DNA from: Gloeocapsopsis sp. IPPAS B-1203
Lineage (GTDB): Bacteria > Cyanobacteriota > Cyanobacteriia > Cyanobacteriales > Chroococcidiopsidaceae
Direction of reading: 5' to 3'
Assembly: GCF_002749975.1 (NCBI RefSeq)
Contig: NZ_PEIG01000020.1
Span: 35,072-99,071, forward strand
Length of the DNA: 64,000 bases
Positions 1-9,334 of the stretch are shown in pieces. Position numbers and translations under genes: made by a program. Each line of letters opens with the position of its first letter. Positions within the stretch are counted from its first letter, which is position 1. The notes under the pieces are model-generated. The model was not told the DNA's origin. It ran no database searches and saw only the letters and a list, made by a program, of their open reading frames with translations.

Positions 1-225
1 ACGATTGAAGCTTGTGCCGACCACTGCAATGTTGACAATCGCATCGAAACTGACCTTGAAGAAGCTTACAAACTGATTGAAAGCCTCAAAAATCCAGAAA
101 TTAACATCGACATTAATGAGGTAATGGACGAACTACTCATCGAAGGAATCGACAAGTTCGTTAAACCTTTTGAATCGTTGATGCAATCTTTGGAAGAGAA
201 AGTCAAACATTTATCCCCTGTTTAA
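1..225 (+). CDS. tal: Transaldolase, C-terminal part (cut by window edge)
   Basis: The first 74 codons are open in frame 1 and end in TAA at 223-225. The translation has the transaldolase C-terminal flavour, with acidic helices and the segment LLIEGIDKFVKPFESL near the end. Transaldolase exchanges a dihydroxyacetone unit between sugar phosphates in the non-oxidative pentose phosphate pathway, in the cytosol. The N-terminal part and the catalytic lysine lie outside the window. Its position just upstream of zwf and opcA matches the conserved cyanobacterial order tal-zwf-opcA, which supports the call as much as the short sequence does. Confidence 0.82.
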   Translation, partial: TIEACADHCNVDNRIETDLEEAYKLIESLKNPEINIDINEVMDELLIEGIDKFVKPFESLMQSLEEKVKHLSPV

Positions 226-310
226 GCAGTTAGCTGTGAGCAATTAGTGATTGGTGGGCAATGTAAACTGCTAGTTGCTAATTGCTAACTTGTTAAATTA
301 ATTCACAAAT
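226..310. repeat. Degenerate heptamer-type intergenic repeat
   Basis: The gap between tal and zwf holds repeated variants of the words TTAGCTG, AATTAGTG, GCTAGTTG, CTAATTGC and CTAACTTG. The second half is roughly the inverted complement of the first, so the RNA could fold. The same style of short degenerate repeat recurs at several other intergenic sites in this window. It may separate or stabilise transcripts; no function is shown by sequence. Confidence 0.55.
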
Positions 311-321
311 TCAAAAACACT

Positions 322-1851
322 ATGGTCACGCTGCTAGAAAACCCTCTGCGCGTAGGGCTGCAACAAGAAAAAATGCCAGAACCTCAAATTCTGGTAATTT
401 TTGGAGCATCAGGGGATCTTACCCAGCGCAAGTTGGTTCCAGCACTTTACAAACTCCGACGCGAACGACGCATTCCCCCCGAAACAACAATTGTCGGTGT
501 TGCCCGTCGAGATTGGAGTCACGAATATTTCCGCGAACACATGCGCGAAGGCATCGAGCAATTCTCTGATGGTCTTGGTCGCGAAGAACTTTGGCAAGAA
601 TTTTCTCAAGGATTATTCTACTGCTCAGGTGATATCGATAAACCAGAAAGCTATCAAAAGCTCAAAGAGTTATTAAGCGAACTCGATGGTAAGCGCGGTA
701 CGCAAGGCAATCGTGTTTTTTATCTTTCAGTTGCACCAAAATTCTTCCCTGAAGCAATTCAGCAACTTGGTGATGCAGGAATGCTCAGCGATCCCGTAAA
801 ACATCGTTTGGTGATTGAGAAGCCCTTTGGTCGCGATTTAGCTTCGGCGCGATCGCTTAACAAAATAGTTCAAAAAGTCTGTCGTGAAGAACAAGTATAC
901 CGTATTGATCACTACTTGGGTAAAGAAACGGTACAAAACTTGTTGGTATTTCGCTTTGCCAATGCCATTTTTGAGCCGCTGTGGAATCGCCAGTTTGTCG
1001 ATCACGTCCAAATTACGGTAGCTGAAACTGTAGGCGTTGAAGATCGTGCCGGCTACTACGAAACGGCTGGAGCATTGCGCGATATGTTGCAAAATCATTT
1101 GATGCAACTATTTTGCTTCACGGCGATGGAACCACCAAATTCGCTCGATGCAGAAAGTTTTCGGACTGAGAAAGTCAAAGTTCTCCAAGCTACACGCTTA
1201 GCTGATCTTCAAAATCTAGAACTGTGCGCCGTACGCGGGCAGTATAGTGCTGGCTGGATGAAAGGAAAAAAAGTTCCAGGATACCGCGAGGAACCAGGCA
1301 TTGATCCTAACTCAACCACAAATACTTATGTGGCAATGAAGTTCATGATTGATAACTGGCGCTGGAATGGCGTACCCTTTTATCTACGTACTGGAAAGCG
1401 CTTGCCTAAGAAAGTGTCAGAAATTTCAATTCACTTTCGCGAAGTCCCAAATCTGATCTTTCAATCCGCTTCGCAACAGATGAACACAAACATTCTGGCG
1501 ATGCGAATTCAGCCCAATGAAGGTATTTCACTGCGCTTTGAAGTGAAAATGCCAGGACCAGATTTACGGACTCGTTCGGTCGATATGGACTTTAGCTACG
1601 GTTCAACTTTTGGCTTTGCTGCTTCTGATGCTTACGATCGCCTCCTCTTAGACTGCATGATGGGCGACCAAACTTTGTTTACACGCGCCGATGAAGTAGA
1701 AGTAGCTTGGCAAGTCGTAACTCCAGCCCTGGCTGCATGGGACGCACCATCTGATCCGACGAGTATTCCTTTGTATGAAGCGGGTACTTGGGAACCTGCT
1801 GAAGCTGAAGCCTTGATTAACCGCGATGGACGTCACTGGCGCAGACTCTAG
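322..1851 (+). CDS. zwf: Glucose-6-phosphate 1-dehydrogenase
   Basis: Oxidises glucose 6-phosphate to 6-phosphogluconolactone with NADP, the entry step of the oxidative pentose phosphate pathway, which supplies NADPH in the dark and in heterotrophic cells. The 509-residue length is normal for cyanobacteria. The nucleotide-binding motif [10 protein letters not shown] is at residues 28-37 and the substrate/active-site signature RIDHYLGKE at 194-202, with the catalytic histidine inside it. The ATG at 322 is the natural start. It sits between tal and opcA; OpcA is the known redox-dependent partner of this enzyme in cyanobacteria, so co-expression is expected. No frameshift or missing motif is seen. 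Confidence 0.97.
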   Translation: MVTLLENPLRVGLQQEKMPEPQILVIFGASGDLTQRKLVPALYKLRRERRIPPETTIVGVARRDWSHEYFREHMREGIEQFSDGLGREELWQEFSQGLFYCSGDIDKPESYQKLKELLSELDGKRGTQGNRVFYLSVAPKFFPEAIQQLGDAGMLSDPVKHRLVIEKPFGRDLASARSLNKIVQKVCREEQVYRIDHYLGKETVQNLLVFRFANAIFEPLWNRQFVDHVQITVAETVGVEDRAGYYETAGALRDMLQNHLMQLFCFTAMEPPNSLDAESFRTEKVKVLQATRLADLQNLELCAVRGQYSAGWMKGKKVPGYREEPGIDPNSTTNTYVAMKFMIDNWRWNGVPFYLRTGKRLPKKVSEISIHFREVPNLIFQSASQQMNTNILAMRIQPNEGISLRFEVKMPGPDLRTRSVDMDFSYGSTFGFAASDAYDRLLLDCMMGDQTLFTRADEVEVAWQVVTPALAAWDAPSDPTSIPLYEAGTWEPAEAEALINRDGRHWRRL

Positions 1852-1894
1852 CAGTGGTGTTTTAGTAGGATTGTCTTCATCAATTTAAAAGGAA

Positions 1895-1976
1895 GTAAGC
1901 GAGTGGCTAGTGGTTAGTGGCTAGTATCAAGAGTGCTTAACAACTAGTAACTAGCAACTAGTAACTAGCCACTAGT
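1895..1976. repeat. Inverted array of GTGGCTA/ACTAGTA heptamers
   Basis: Between zwf and opcA, variants of AGTGGCTAGTGGTTAGTGGC run for about 25 bases and are followed, after a short spacer, by the complementary words ACTAGTAACTAGCAACTAG and ACTAGCCACTAG. This makes a long imperfect stem built from heptamer-like units. It is a short tandemly repeated repetitive sequence of the kind common in filamentous and Chroococcidiopsis-like cyanobacteria. A role in transcript processing between zwf and opcA is possible but not shown. Confidence 0.7.
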
Positions 1977-2094
1977 TCTTCCTCTGACCTCTGACCTCTG
2001 CTATACAATCCTAGTATACAAAAACTCAAAAAGAACTGAACTACCCTAAAGCTAATGGCTGATAGCTAATCACAGTAAAACTTCAAAACAAACT

Positions 2095-3462
2095 ATGGCA
2101 ATTCAATCTCCTCCACTTTTTTCACTTCAGGAGCCAAAGGACGTTTCTCTCGGTGAAATAGAGGCAGAACTAAATAAAATTTGGCAAAGTTATGGTACTG
2201 CTGGAAATGGCGAAGGAAGTCCAGCGGCAACTCGTGCAGCGACATTTAGTTTAATTGTTTACGAACCCGAAGAAACGCAACTCCTGCTCGCAAATTTAAA
2301 TATCTATCGCGGTCCAATTGATGGCATTCCAGGTCCACAAACCGAAGCCGCACTCCGTGACTTTCAGAAAAAATATGACTTGCCCATAAGTGGGACTGCA
2401 ACCACCGAAACTCGTGAGAAGCTGCGCGAAGCTGTTGCCCAGCAACATGGATCGAGCAATGGAGATGGTGATGCTCCTTACTCCTGGGATAGCAGTAGAA
2501 ATCCAAAAATTGCCGATGCGATCGCTCTACGCAATCCGTGTCGGATTATTACACTTTGCCCCGTTGTTGGTGACGATGACGGCGTAACGGCGCAAGTCTC
2601 AGCATATTGCCCCATTCAAAAACAATCTTCAACAACATTGATTTGTTGTGAATACATCACATTTACAGGTACTACAGCGGGATTAGAGCGGGTAGCAGGT
2701 ATGATTGCAGCCCTCCTCATCGGTGACTTGCCCAAGTTTCTGTGGTGGAAGACGACACCAGATCATCACAATCCGCTGTTCAAGCGACTCGCATCCGTGT
2801 GTAATTCGGTCATTATTGACTCTAGTGGATTTAATGCCCCTGAATTCGGTCTTTTACGGGTACAAGAACTGATTGAGGCTGGGTTCCCCATTGCCGATCT
2901 CAACTGGCGACGCTTATCGGCTTGGCAAGAATTAACTGCTGAAGCTTTTGATCCACCTCAGCGGCGTGCGGCGTTAAGTGAAGTAGACCGCGTCACAATT
3001 GATTATGAAAAAGGCAACCCCACACAAGCACTCATGTTTTTAGGCTGGTTGGCAAGTCGTCTACATTGGCATCCTTGCGAATTTGAACAGGAAGCAGGAG
3101 ACTACGAAATTAAGCGAATTCGCTTTACTGCTGAAGATCAACGTCAAGTTGAAGCTGAGTTAGCCGCAATTCCCACGGCTGATAGCGGTGAGATTCCTGG
3201 AGATTTAATTGCACTACGCTTGAACTCCACAAACACTAAAGCTGATTGCTGTACTGTTGTTTGTTCAGAAACTGGCGGATGTATGCGTATGGAAGTTGGC
3301 GGTGGTGCTCAAGCTTGTCGTTTTCAACAGGTATCTTCACTTGCTGACCAAAAAGCTGAAATTCTACTCAGTCAGCAATTGCAACGGATAGGGCATGAGG
3401 CACTTTATGAAGAAAGCCTTGCTGTGACAGCGCAAATTCTGCAACTCACATCGCAAGACTAA
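2095..3462 (+). CDS. opcA: OpcA, glucose-6-phosphate dehydrogenase assembly/activator protein
   Basis: OpcA binds and allosterically activates cyanobacterial glucose-6-phosphate dehydrogenase and mediates its redox (thioredoxin) control. The 455-residue product follows zwf directly on the same strand, the standard arrangement. Residues about 57-112 resemble a peptidoglycan-binding-like helical repeat (LNIYRGPIDGIPGPQTEAAL and following); the rest is the OpcA domain, including a cysteine-containing stretch (TKADCCTVVCSETGGC) in the C-terminal part that could take part in redox sensing. The ATG at 2095 follows a roughly 240-bp gap with repeats, so it may also have its own promoter. A hairpin at 3478-3499 likely ends the transcript. 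Confidence 0.93.
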   Translation: MAIQSPPLFSLQEPKDVSLGEIEAELNKIWQSYGTAGNGEGSPAATRAATFSLIVYEPEETQLLLANLNIYRGPIDGIPGPQTEAALRDFQKKYDLPISGTATTETREKLREAVAQQHGSSNGDGDAPYSWDSSRNPKIADAIALRNPCRIITLCPVVGDDDGVTAQVSAYCPIQKQSSTTLICCEYITFTGTTAGLERVAGMIAALLIGDLPKFLWWKTTPDHHNPLFKRLASVCNSVIIDSSGFNAPEFGLLRVQELIEAGFPIADLNWRRLSAWQELTAEAFDPPQRRAALSEVDRVTIDYEKGNPTQALMFLGWLASRLHWHPCEFEQEAGDYEIKRIRFTAEDQRQVEAELAAIPTADSGEIPGDLIALRLNSTNTKADCCTVVCSETGGCMRMEVGGGAQACRFQQVSSLADQKAEILLSQQLQRIGHEALYEESLAVTAQILQLTSQD

Positions 3463-3477
3463 TGATTCAGTGCTTGT

Positions 3478-3499
3478 AGGGTGGGCAATAGCTCACCCT
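3478..3499. terminator. Hairpin between convergent opcA and permease genes
   Basis: AGGGTGGGC, loop AATA, then GCTCACCCT makes a 9-bp stem with one G-U pair. It lies just 3' of opcA and 3' of the convergent permease gene. The T tract after it is weak (TTAATTATT), so it may act in either direction or be a member of a dispersed GGGTGGGC hairpin family; a similar hairpin lies between chlB and azlD. Confidence 0.5.
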
Positions 3500-3502
3500 T
3501 AA

Positions 3503-4450
3503 TTATTGAAATAGAAATAGCCACAAAGGCAGGACTAACAGCAGCAAAACGGTAGACACAACAATACAACTAGCGACTAACTCCCGTTCTAAATTGTATT
3601 CCTCCGCAAAAATGAGTCCAGCAAACGCCGAAGGCATTCCAGACATCAGTACCATTGCCAAACGGCGATCGCCTGATAGTCCTAAAAATAATGTCGTCAA
3701 AATACCAACTAACCCAGGGATAACAACGACTTTTAACACTGCAGGAATCACCGCAAGTTTTAAACTCTTCCACCCACGTAGTTGAGCAAGTCGCATTCCC
3801 GTTAATAGAAACGCACAAGGAATCACAATTCCAATCGAGGCTTGTAGTCCTGATTCTACTACAGAAGGCAGTTCGACATCGCGTGTCAGGTAGCCTAATA
3901 AGAAAGTCCACAGAGTTGGCACTGTTAAAACATCTCGTAACTGTACCCACCAATGATTCTGATGAGTTTCATGGGCAAAGTAACTCGCAATAAAAACACC
4001 GAAGCCATAAGTTCCAATTAAATTGTGCGTCAGGCTGTAGAAGACAATCCAATTTAAGTAACTGTGGTCAATAAATGCTGGCGCGATCGCCAGTCCCACA
4101 AACCCTGTATTACCTAATACTGCAGCTAAAATGAAACTTCCTTGCATCGCTGGTGAATTTAAAGCTGTGGCGATCGCAAGAAAAGAAAGTCTTTTTAATA
4201 TTTGTAAACATAGCACTGCAACACCCAACCCCAAAAGCAATGCAGCAAAAGTAATTATTGGAGGAAGCCCTACAGATTGCGAAAAATCTGTCTGCCGCGC
4301 CAGTGCCAAAATTTCTATTGGTATGCCTACCCAATAAAGGCTGCGTCCTAATAAGCGTGGTAGCGTGTGGGGCAGAAAGCGAAAGCATAACAATCCTAAA
4401 CTTGTCCACAAAATGAGTGGTAAGTAGGCATCAAATAAGGTTTCTGTCAT
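3503..4450 (-). CDS. AEC (auxin efflux carrier) family permease
   Basis: A 315-residue very hydrophobic protein with about ten predicted membrane helices. The two-half layout with short basic loops, the segment ILAAVLGNTGFVGLAIAPAF in the first half and LMSGMPSAFAGLIFAEEYN in the second fit the AEC/malonate-type transporter family (Mem_trans). The family moves organic acids or related small molecules across the inner membrane; the substrate cannot be read from sequence. It converges on opcA. Its upstream flank (4451-4619) holds GC-rich palindromic repeat words and no recognised partner gene. Family assignment is good, substrate unknown. Confidence 0.8.
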   Translation of the reverse strand: MTETLFDAYLPLILWTSLGLLCFRFLPHTLPRLLGRSLYWVGIPIEILALARQTDFSQSVGLPPIITFAALLLGLGVAVLCLQILKRLSFLAIATALNSPAMQGSFILAAVLGNTGFVGLAIAPAFIDHSYLNWIVFYSLTHNLIGTYGFGVFIASYFAHETHQNHWWVQLRDVLTVPTLWTFLLGYLTRDVELPSVVESGLQASIGIVIPCAFLLTGMRLAQLRGWKSLKLAVIPAVLKVVVIPGLVGILTTLFLGLSGDRRLAMVLMSGMPSAFAGLIFAEEYNLERELVASCIVVSTVLLLLVLPLWLFLFQ

Positions 4451-4456
4451 TATTGA

Positions 4457-4515
4457 GGAGCGAGGAGCGTTAGCGTTAGCGTTAGCGAAGCGAGGCGAAG
4501 CCCAGCGAGGCGAAG
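4457..4515. repeat. Tandem GTTAGC / GCGAAGCGAGGC repeat cluster
   Basis: Upstream of the AEC permease lies GCGTTAGCGTTAGCGTTAGC (three GTTAGC units) followed by GCGAAGCGAGGCGAAGCC and a second near-copy. These words are a recognisable dispersed intergenic repeat of this genome; a related cluster lies at 26101-26166. There is no coding capacity. Function unknown. Confidence 0.65.
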
Positions 4516-4619
4516 TCCGGAGCTAGGGGCTAGGGAAAGATGAAAACAGACGTTATACATGAGTTCCCACTTACAATCATGATTGTAAAAGCTAATGGCT
4601 CATCGCTCATCGCTAAAAG

Positions 4620-6761
4620 CTAATTTAAAACCTGCATTTGCCGAATTTGCCATGCACCATTTCTGCGCACTAAATCATATCTAACACGGAGGTTTTGATC
4701 GGCGTAGGAAGCACGTTGGTTTAGCTGACCATTTTCGTATACTTGAGCAATTTCACTAACTATTGCTTGTACTACTGCTATGTCTGAATTCTTCGGATTG
4801 ACTTGAACTGAGTCTATTTTTACACTATGTTGGAATTGCCGATAGCGGTTACTCGCTCTGTCGTTCCTGACACGCTGTTGCCATTGAGCTAACGTCGGAT
4901 CAACTAAAATATTTTGTAAGCTTTCTATCGCATAATTAGGGCTAAACGCTGACGATTTTGCCGATAACCAACTTTGCACAACTTGCTCAGCTGTTGCAGT
5001 ATCAAGAGGTTCCACAACAGGAGAAAATTGAGAACCAGGAGTAGGAATTGCGATCAGTGGTCGATTTAACTCTACTGACAACTGTTCTCCTGGTAACAGA
5101 GGTGGCGCTGGATACAAAGTTCGACGTAGCCAGTTAAAGGCTTGACCGAGTAGAGCAAACAAAAATACGCTTGCTAAAAGACCCGCAAGGGCTACTAATG
5201 CCAGTGCTGTTTTTCTTTTTGTAGAAAGTTTTCTTCTGCGTCTTTTTCTTGGAGAAATGCGTACGCGTTCTAGCGCTGAAGTTGTTTGCTTGGAATTTTC
5301 ACCTACATAGGCAGCACGTTCTGTCGTCGGGACAAGCGCACCGTTGTTAGTTGGAGGCTTGATCGCTGATGTCGTTACTCCAGTAACATCCCCTGCAACA
5401 TCAGTAGTATGCTGCTTGCGAGTAGGTTGCACTCGTTGCTGAGATGTATGATTAACTCTTGCTGACGTTGCAGTCATAGCCGGAGCTTTTTGCTGGTTTG
5501 CTACAATCTGATTTGGCAGTGCTTCCAAGTAAGCCTGAACGTGTTCGTCAGCAAAGTATTCTTTTAAAGAAGCTTGCTGATTTTTTAAATCGCGAAACTG
5601 GGGAAATACTTCAGTTTGCAGCCAGCGTTCTGCATAAAGACACAATCCAGGTAAAAGATCCGGAGAACCTTGAGAATGTTCGCGAATAAACTCTAAAGGT
5701 TCGTATTCTTGTGAAAGTTCTAAGGCTTGATTTGCTTCTACTGTTTGACCTAAAAGAAGTGTAGATATTGCCTGCTCTAAATAAACATCTTGAGGTTTGA
5801 CTTGCGCTAAATGTTGTAATAACTGCTTAGCTTGAGAAATAAGAACAGGCATTCTTTGAGTAAAGCCGCGTGCGATTAAGGCATACACTGCTAAATAGTT
5901 AGCAACAGCCGATGGGCGTTTGCTTTCTGCTTCAAATAAACTTTGCTGTTCGGATACTGTGAGGTAACTGCGTATCTGCTGAATAAAACGGAGAAAGTCA
6001 TCAAGACTGAGTCCTGAACCATCATCTGTGATCCCGTCAATTCCACCGCGAGCATCGAGCAAATCTTGCAGTAATGTTAATCCCAAGTATCGGCGTTCCA
6101 ATGTGCCTTCTGGTTCTTTTAACAATGTCAAAATTCTATACGGGCGTAATTTATTGAGATCTGCTGAGATATCGTTTCTGATACCGAGTAAGATACCTTC
6201 GCGACTGAGTAGTTGTTCGCCATTTTGTAGGGAGTTTGCAGCACTTTCGTATTGTCCTTGCTGCCATTGTTCGCGTCCTAATTCTAGATAAGCTAAGGCA
6301 ACTGTGAGAACAATATCAGCGCGGAATGAGATGTTATTTGGTTCGTGGTTCGTGGTGTTGAGGTAAGAATTTCCTAGGGTGAGGACAAGTTCGTATTCTC
6401 CAAGTTCTTGAAGGATCAGTAAAGCACCAGCAAATAAGTGATCTGCAACGTCGATAATCGGAGTGTGAGGCGCAAAAATATCCTCGACAGGAAATTCTGA
6501 ATGAGGTGGCGTGTCATTAGGTACTAGTTGCTGTTCGTACCGATGTGCAAAATAATTGGTATCGTAAACACTACGCTGTTCAGGATCAGATAAAACGGCG
6601 TATGCTTGTTCTATCAGCTGCTTGCGGGCGGCGATCGCGGCTTGTGAATACTCGCGTCGCGGTAATTGTAATAAGCGATCGCGGTAAGCTTGTTGTAACT
6701 GTTCGTGACTTGCCGCAACTGGCAGTCCCAAGATTCGGTAGTAGTCTAGTGGAATTTGCAC
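4620..6761 (-). CDS. ftn2: Cell division protein Ftn2/ZipN (ARC6 homologue)
   Basis: Anchors and organises the FtsZ ring at the inner membrane in cyanobacteria; the plastid counterpart is ARC6. The 713-residue product has a degenerate J-domain at about residues 4-66 (starts DYYRILGLP, ends near DPEQRSVYD), a long alpha-helical middle part, a basic stretch (RISPRKRRRRKLSTKR) followed by one membrane helix at about 518-542, and a C-terminal domain of about 120 residues of the IMS/DUF4101 type ending QIRQMQVLN. The basic stretch before the membrane helix fits a cytosolic N-terminal part and periplasmic C-terminal domain. The gene is divergent from pdhA with a 194-bp shared upstream region. No defects seen. 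Confidence 0.93.
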   Translation of the reverse strand: MQIPLDYYRILGLPVAASHEQLQQAYRDRLLQLPRREYSQAAIAARKQLIEQAYAVLSDPEQRSVYDTNYFAHRYEQQLVPNDTPPHSEFPVEDIFAPHTPIIDVADHLFAGALLILQELGEYELVLTLGNSYLNTTNHEPNNISFRADIVLTVALAYLELGREQWQQGQYESAANSLQNGEQLLSREGILLGIRNDISADLNKLRPYRILTLLKEPEGTLERRYLGLTLLQDLLDARGGIDGITDDGSGLSLDDFLRFIQQIRSYLTVSEQQSLFEAESKRPSAVANYLAVYALIARGFTQRMPVLISQAKQLLQHLAQVKPQDVYLEQAISTLLLGQTVEANQALELSQEYEPLEFIREHSQGSPDLLPGLCLYAERWLQTEVFPQFRDLKNQQASLKEYFADEHVQAYLEALPNQIVANQQKAPAMTATSARVNHTSQQRVQPTRKQHTTDVAGDVTGVTTSAIKPPTNNGALVPTTERAAYVGENSKQTTSALERVRISPRKRRRRKLSTKRKTALALVALAGLLASVFLFALLGQAFNWLRRTLYPAPPLLPGEQLSVELNRPLIAIPTPGSQFSPVVEPLDTATAEQVVQSWLSAKSSAFSPNYAIESLQNILVDPTLAQWQQRVRNDRASNRYRQFQHSVKIDSVQVNPKNSDIAVVQAIVSEIAQVYENGQLNQRASYADQNLRVRYDLVRRNGAWQIRQMQVLN

Positions 6762-6955
6762 AGCTTACTTCCTTTGCACCGCAAGTAATCAACTTATACG
6801 AACGTTTTTCCGTCTCAGCAAAACCGTGCAATCATAATAACTTGTGAGCTTTATCCGCGACAGGAATTTGCCCCACAATAGTCAAAGTTATCTAACCTAA
6901 GATACTAGACAGTTTATAACTATCTTTAATATTACTACGAGGATACTACACAGCG

Positions 6956-7987
6956 ATGGTGCAAGAACGAACATTACCCACTTTTTCTGCTGCTTCGACT
7001 CAACTGAGCAAATCAGAAGGACTGCGGCTGTATGAAGACATGATTTTGGGGCGCTACTTTGAAGACAAATGCGCGGAAATGTACTACCGAGGCAAAATGT
7101 TTGGCTTTGTCCATCTTTATAACGGACAAGAGGCGGTTTCAACTGGGGTGATTCAAGCGATGCGCCCTGGTGAGGATTACGTTTGTAGCACGTATCGCGA
7201 TCACGTTCATGCATTAAGTGCTGGAGTACCTGCTAAACAAGTTATGGCAGAGTTGTTCGGCAAAGCAACTGGCTGTAGCAAAGGTCGTGGTGGTTCAATG
7301 CATATGTTCTCCGAAGAGCATCGTCTCCTTGGTGGTTATGCGTTTGTTGCTGAAGGAATTCCTGTTGCGACGGGTGCAGCGTTTCAATCGAAATATCGTC
7401 GCGAAATGATGGGCGATGAAAGTGCGGATCAAGTAACGGCTTGCTTTTTTGGCGATGGTGCTTGTAATAACGGTCAATTTTTTGAATGCCTCAATATGGC
7501 AGCATTGTGGAAACTGCCGATTCTTTATGTTGTAGAAAATAACAAATGGGCGATCGGCATGGCACACGAACGCGCTACCTCGCAGCCAGAGATCTATAAG
7601 AAAGCGAGCGTATTTGGTATGGCGGGTGTTGAAGTTGATGGCATGGATGTTTTAGCAGTACGCCAAGTTGCTCAAGAAGCTGTGGCGCGGGCAAGAGCAG
7701 GGGAAGGTCCTACACTCATTGAAGCTTTGACGTATCGTTTTCGCGGTCACTCTTTGGCTGATCCTGATGAGTTACGCAGTAAAGATGAAAAAGAATTTTG
7801 GTTTGCCCGCGATCCCATCAAGAAACTTGCGGCATATCTAACTGAGCAAGATTTGGCATCTCAGGAAGAGTTGAAACAAATTGAACTAAAAATTCAACAA
7901 GAAATTGACGAAGCGGTGAAGTTCGCAGAAAGTAGCCCAGAGCCAGATCCAAATGAGTTGTATCGGTATATCTTTGCAGAAGATTAA
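6956..7987 (+). CDS. pdhA: Pyruvate dehydrogenase E1 component, alpha subunit
   Basis: Decarboxylates pyruvate with thiamine diphosphate and, with the beta subunit, passes the acetyl group to the lipoyl E2. The 343-residue length is typical for cyanobacteria. The thiamine diphosphate/Mg motif begins GDGACNNG near residue 166 and ends at VVENN, and the phosphorylation-loop region [16 protein letters not shown] is present. The ATG at 6956 is preceded by GAGG about 13 bases upstream. The beta subunit gene is not adjacent, which is usual in cyanobacteria. It is divergent from ftn2. The call rests on strong family motifs. Confidence 0.96.
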   Translation: MVQERTLPTFSAASTQLSKSEGLRLYEDMILGRYFEDKCAEMYYRGKMFGFVHLYNGQEAVSTGVIQAMRPGEDYVCSTYRDHVHALSAGVPAKQVMAELFGKATGCSKGRGGSMHMFSEEHRLLGGYAFVAEGIPVATGAAFQSKYRREMMGDESADQVTACFFGDGACNNGQFFECLNMAALWKLPILYVVENNKWAIGMAHERATSQPEIYKKASVFGMAGVEVDGMDVLAVRQVAQEAVARARAGEGPTLIEALTYRFRGHSLADPDELRSKDEKEFWFARDPIKKLAAYLTEQDLASQEELKQIELKIQQEIDEAVKFAESSPEPDPNELYRYIFAED

Positions 7988-8019
7988 TCAACTGTAATGG
8001 GCAACACATTTATCACACA

Positions 8020-8090
8020 TTCATCGGTAGGGCAATAGCTAATAGGTAATATAATGCTCCAACTACCAATTACCGATTACCAGTCTTGAA
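8020..8090. repeat. GGTAATTGG-type degenerate intergenic repeat
   Basis: After pdhA the words GGGCAATAGCTAATAGGTAAT are followed by ACCAATTACCGATTACCAG, forming an imperfect inverted array. It belongs to the same degenerate repeat class as 226-310, 1895-1976 and 32022-32096. Confidence 0.6.
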
Positions 8091-8126
8091 TTTATATTGA
8101 TTTTCACCCAGTTACTGAGAATTACA

Positions 8127-8999
8127 GTGTTTGCGATCGCCTCTTCTCAACAACAATACAAAACCTACACTCTCACCGACAAAGCCGCTGATTCTCTTGC
8201 AGAAGTTGTCCCAGAACGCGGTGGGATCGTCACTCGTTGGTCAATTCAAGGTCAAGAAATTCTCTACTTGGATGCGGAACGGTTTGCAAATCCGCAACTG
8301 AGTGTGCGCGGCGGGATTCCAATCTTATTTCCAATTTGCGGGAACTTACCAGACAACACTTATATCTACAACGGGCAACAGTACACGTTAAAACAACACG
8401 GCTTTGCCCGCGATTTACCTTGGGAAGTTACCGAGCAGGTAACGCAAGAACAAGCTAGTATAACTCTGAGTTTAGAGAGCAATGATACAACTCGTGCAGT
8501 TTATCCGTTTGATTTTCAATTGGCGTTTACGTATCAGCTAGTCGGGAATAAATTAGCGATCGCCCAATGCATTACGAATCACTCTACAGTTGCTATGCCC
8601 TTTTCAATAGGACTGCATCCTTATTTTCTAGTACATGATAAAACGCAGTTACAGTTCACTATCCCCGCGACTGCATATCAAGATCAGCGTACCAAAACGA
8701 ATCACTCTTTCACTGGTAATTTTGATTTTGAGCAAGATGAGATTGATGCTGCGTTTCGACCACTCAATGCAGCAACGGCAAGTGTTCGCGATGCTAATCG
8801 AGGCTTACAGTTGCAGATGAGTTGGAACGATACGTACTATAAAACATTCGTTTTTTGGACGCAGAAGGGCAAAGATTTTTACTGTGTTGAACCGTGGACT
8901 GCGCCACGCAATGCACTCAACACAGGAACTGACTTAATTTCCTTAGAACCTGGCGCGAGTTTGAATACTTTGGTAAACATGGAAGTCATTTTTTTATAA
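8127..8999 (+). CDS. Aldose 1-epimerase family protein (mutarotase-like)
   Basis: A galactose-mutarotase-fold protein. It has the early segment LAEVVPERGGIVTRWSIQGQ, then GGIPILFPICGNLPDN, KQHGFARDLPW, and the signature SIGLHPYF with the histidine expected at the active site. Such proteins interconvert anomers of hexoses or hexose 6-phosphates; the exact sugar is unclear. I chose the GTG at 8127, giving 290 residues, because homologues begin near FAIAS. An upstream in-frame TTG at 8097 would add ten residues without family support. It lies just upstream of the tRNA-Lys gene that carries the integrated element. Confidence 0.85.
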   Translation: MFAIASSQQQYKTYTLTDKAADSLAEVVPERGGIVTRWSIQGQEILYLDAERFANPQLSVRGGIPILFPICGNLPDNTYIYNGQQYTLKQHGFARDLPWEVTEQVTQEQASITLSLESNDTTRAVYPFDFQLAFTYQLVGNKLAIAQCITNHSTVAMPFSIGLHPYFLVHDKTQLQFTIPATAYQDQRTKTNHSFTGNFDFEQDEIDAAFRPLNAATASVRDANRGLQLQMSWNDTYYKTFVFWTQKGKDFYCVEPWTAPRNALNTGTDLISLEPGASLNTLVNMEVIFL

Positions 9000-9116
9000 A
9001 ATTCCCACACAAACTTGGAATTTATGTGGTATCTTAGGAAAGTTGCCAAAAAACATCAGGCATCTATCTTGTAAAGTTTGCTCAACGGAGGAAGCCTCCG
9101 CACGCAACTTTCCACT
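9000..9116. other. tRNA-Lys upstream region
   Basis: The short spacer between the mutarotase gene and tRNA-Lys contains GGAGGAAGCCTCC (9088-9100), a small palindrome, and no open reading frame of note. It probably carries the tRNA promoter; I cannot place it with confidence. Confidence 0.3.
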
Positions 9117-9188
9117 GGGTCGCTAACTCAACGGTAGAGTACTCGGCTTTTAACCGATTAGCTGCGGGTTCGAATCCCGCGCGACCCA
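9117..9188 (+). tRNA. tRNA-Lys (anticodon UUU), attB gene
   Basis: A full cloverleaf can be read. The acceptor GGGTCGC (9117-9123) pairs with GCGACCC (9181-9187) followed by discriminator A. The anticodon stem-loop ACTCGGCTTTTAACCGA carries anticodon TTT. The T arm is GCGGG TTCGAAT CCCGC. CCA is not encoded. From 9141 onward the sequence is duplicated at 24661-24709, so this is the insertion gene of the integrative element. The element appears to have supplied the 3' half now in use: the T-stem first pair is G-C here but C-G in the displaced copy, a compensatory pair of changes that keeps the tRNA functional. Confidence 0.97.
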
Positions 9189-9189
9189 T
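9141..9189 (+). other. attL (49 bp, 3' part of tRNA-Lys)
   Basis: Matches 24661-24709 at 46 of 49 positions. The first 21 bases, covering the anticodon stem-loop, are identical. Mismatches are at repeat positions 22, 24 and 40; positions 24 and 40 pair with each other in the T stem. The crossover most likely lies in the identical anticodon-arm block. Confidence 0.9.
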
Positions 9190-9280
9190 GACTATTTATG
9201 GCTGGAACCAACGATTTTAAACGGTTCCAGCCATTTTTATATGCTAAAAACACTAGTAGAGTAACCATTGACTTTGGATA

Positions 9281-9305
9281 AAACTTGTATAAAACTTGTA
9301 TAAGC
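9281..9305 (+). other. Integrase arm-type sites, left end
   Basis: Two tandem copies of AAACTTGTATA followed by AGCTT lie between the tRNA and the integrase start. Three variants of the same word, again followed by AGCTT, lie at 24593-24632 just inside attR. Paired short direct repeats near both ends in the same orientation are what accessory (arm) binding sites of a tyrosine recombinase look like. They may also overlap the integrase promoter. Binding itself is inferred. Confidence 0.6.
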
Positions 9306-9334
9306 TTACTAGAATAACCTTTTAGTTATACAAC

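Noticed and set aside
9000..9116. Extra RNA gene upstream of tRNA-Lys
   Set aside because: Only a small palindrome is visible; no conserved RNA could be recognised.
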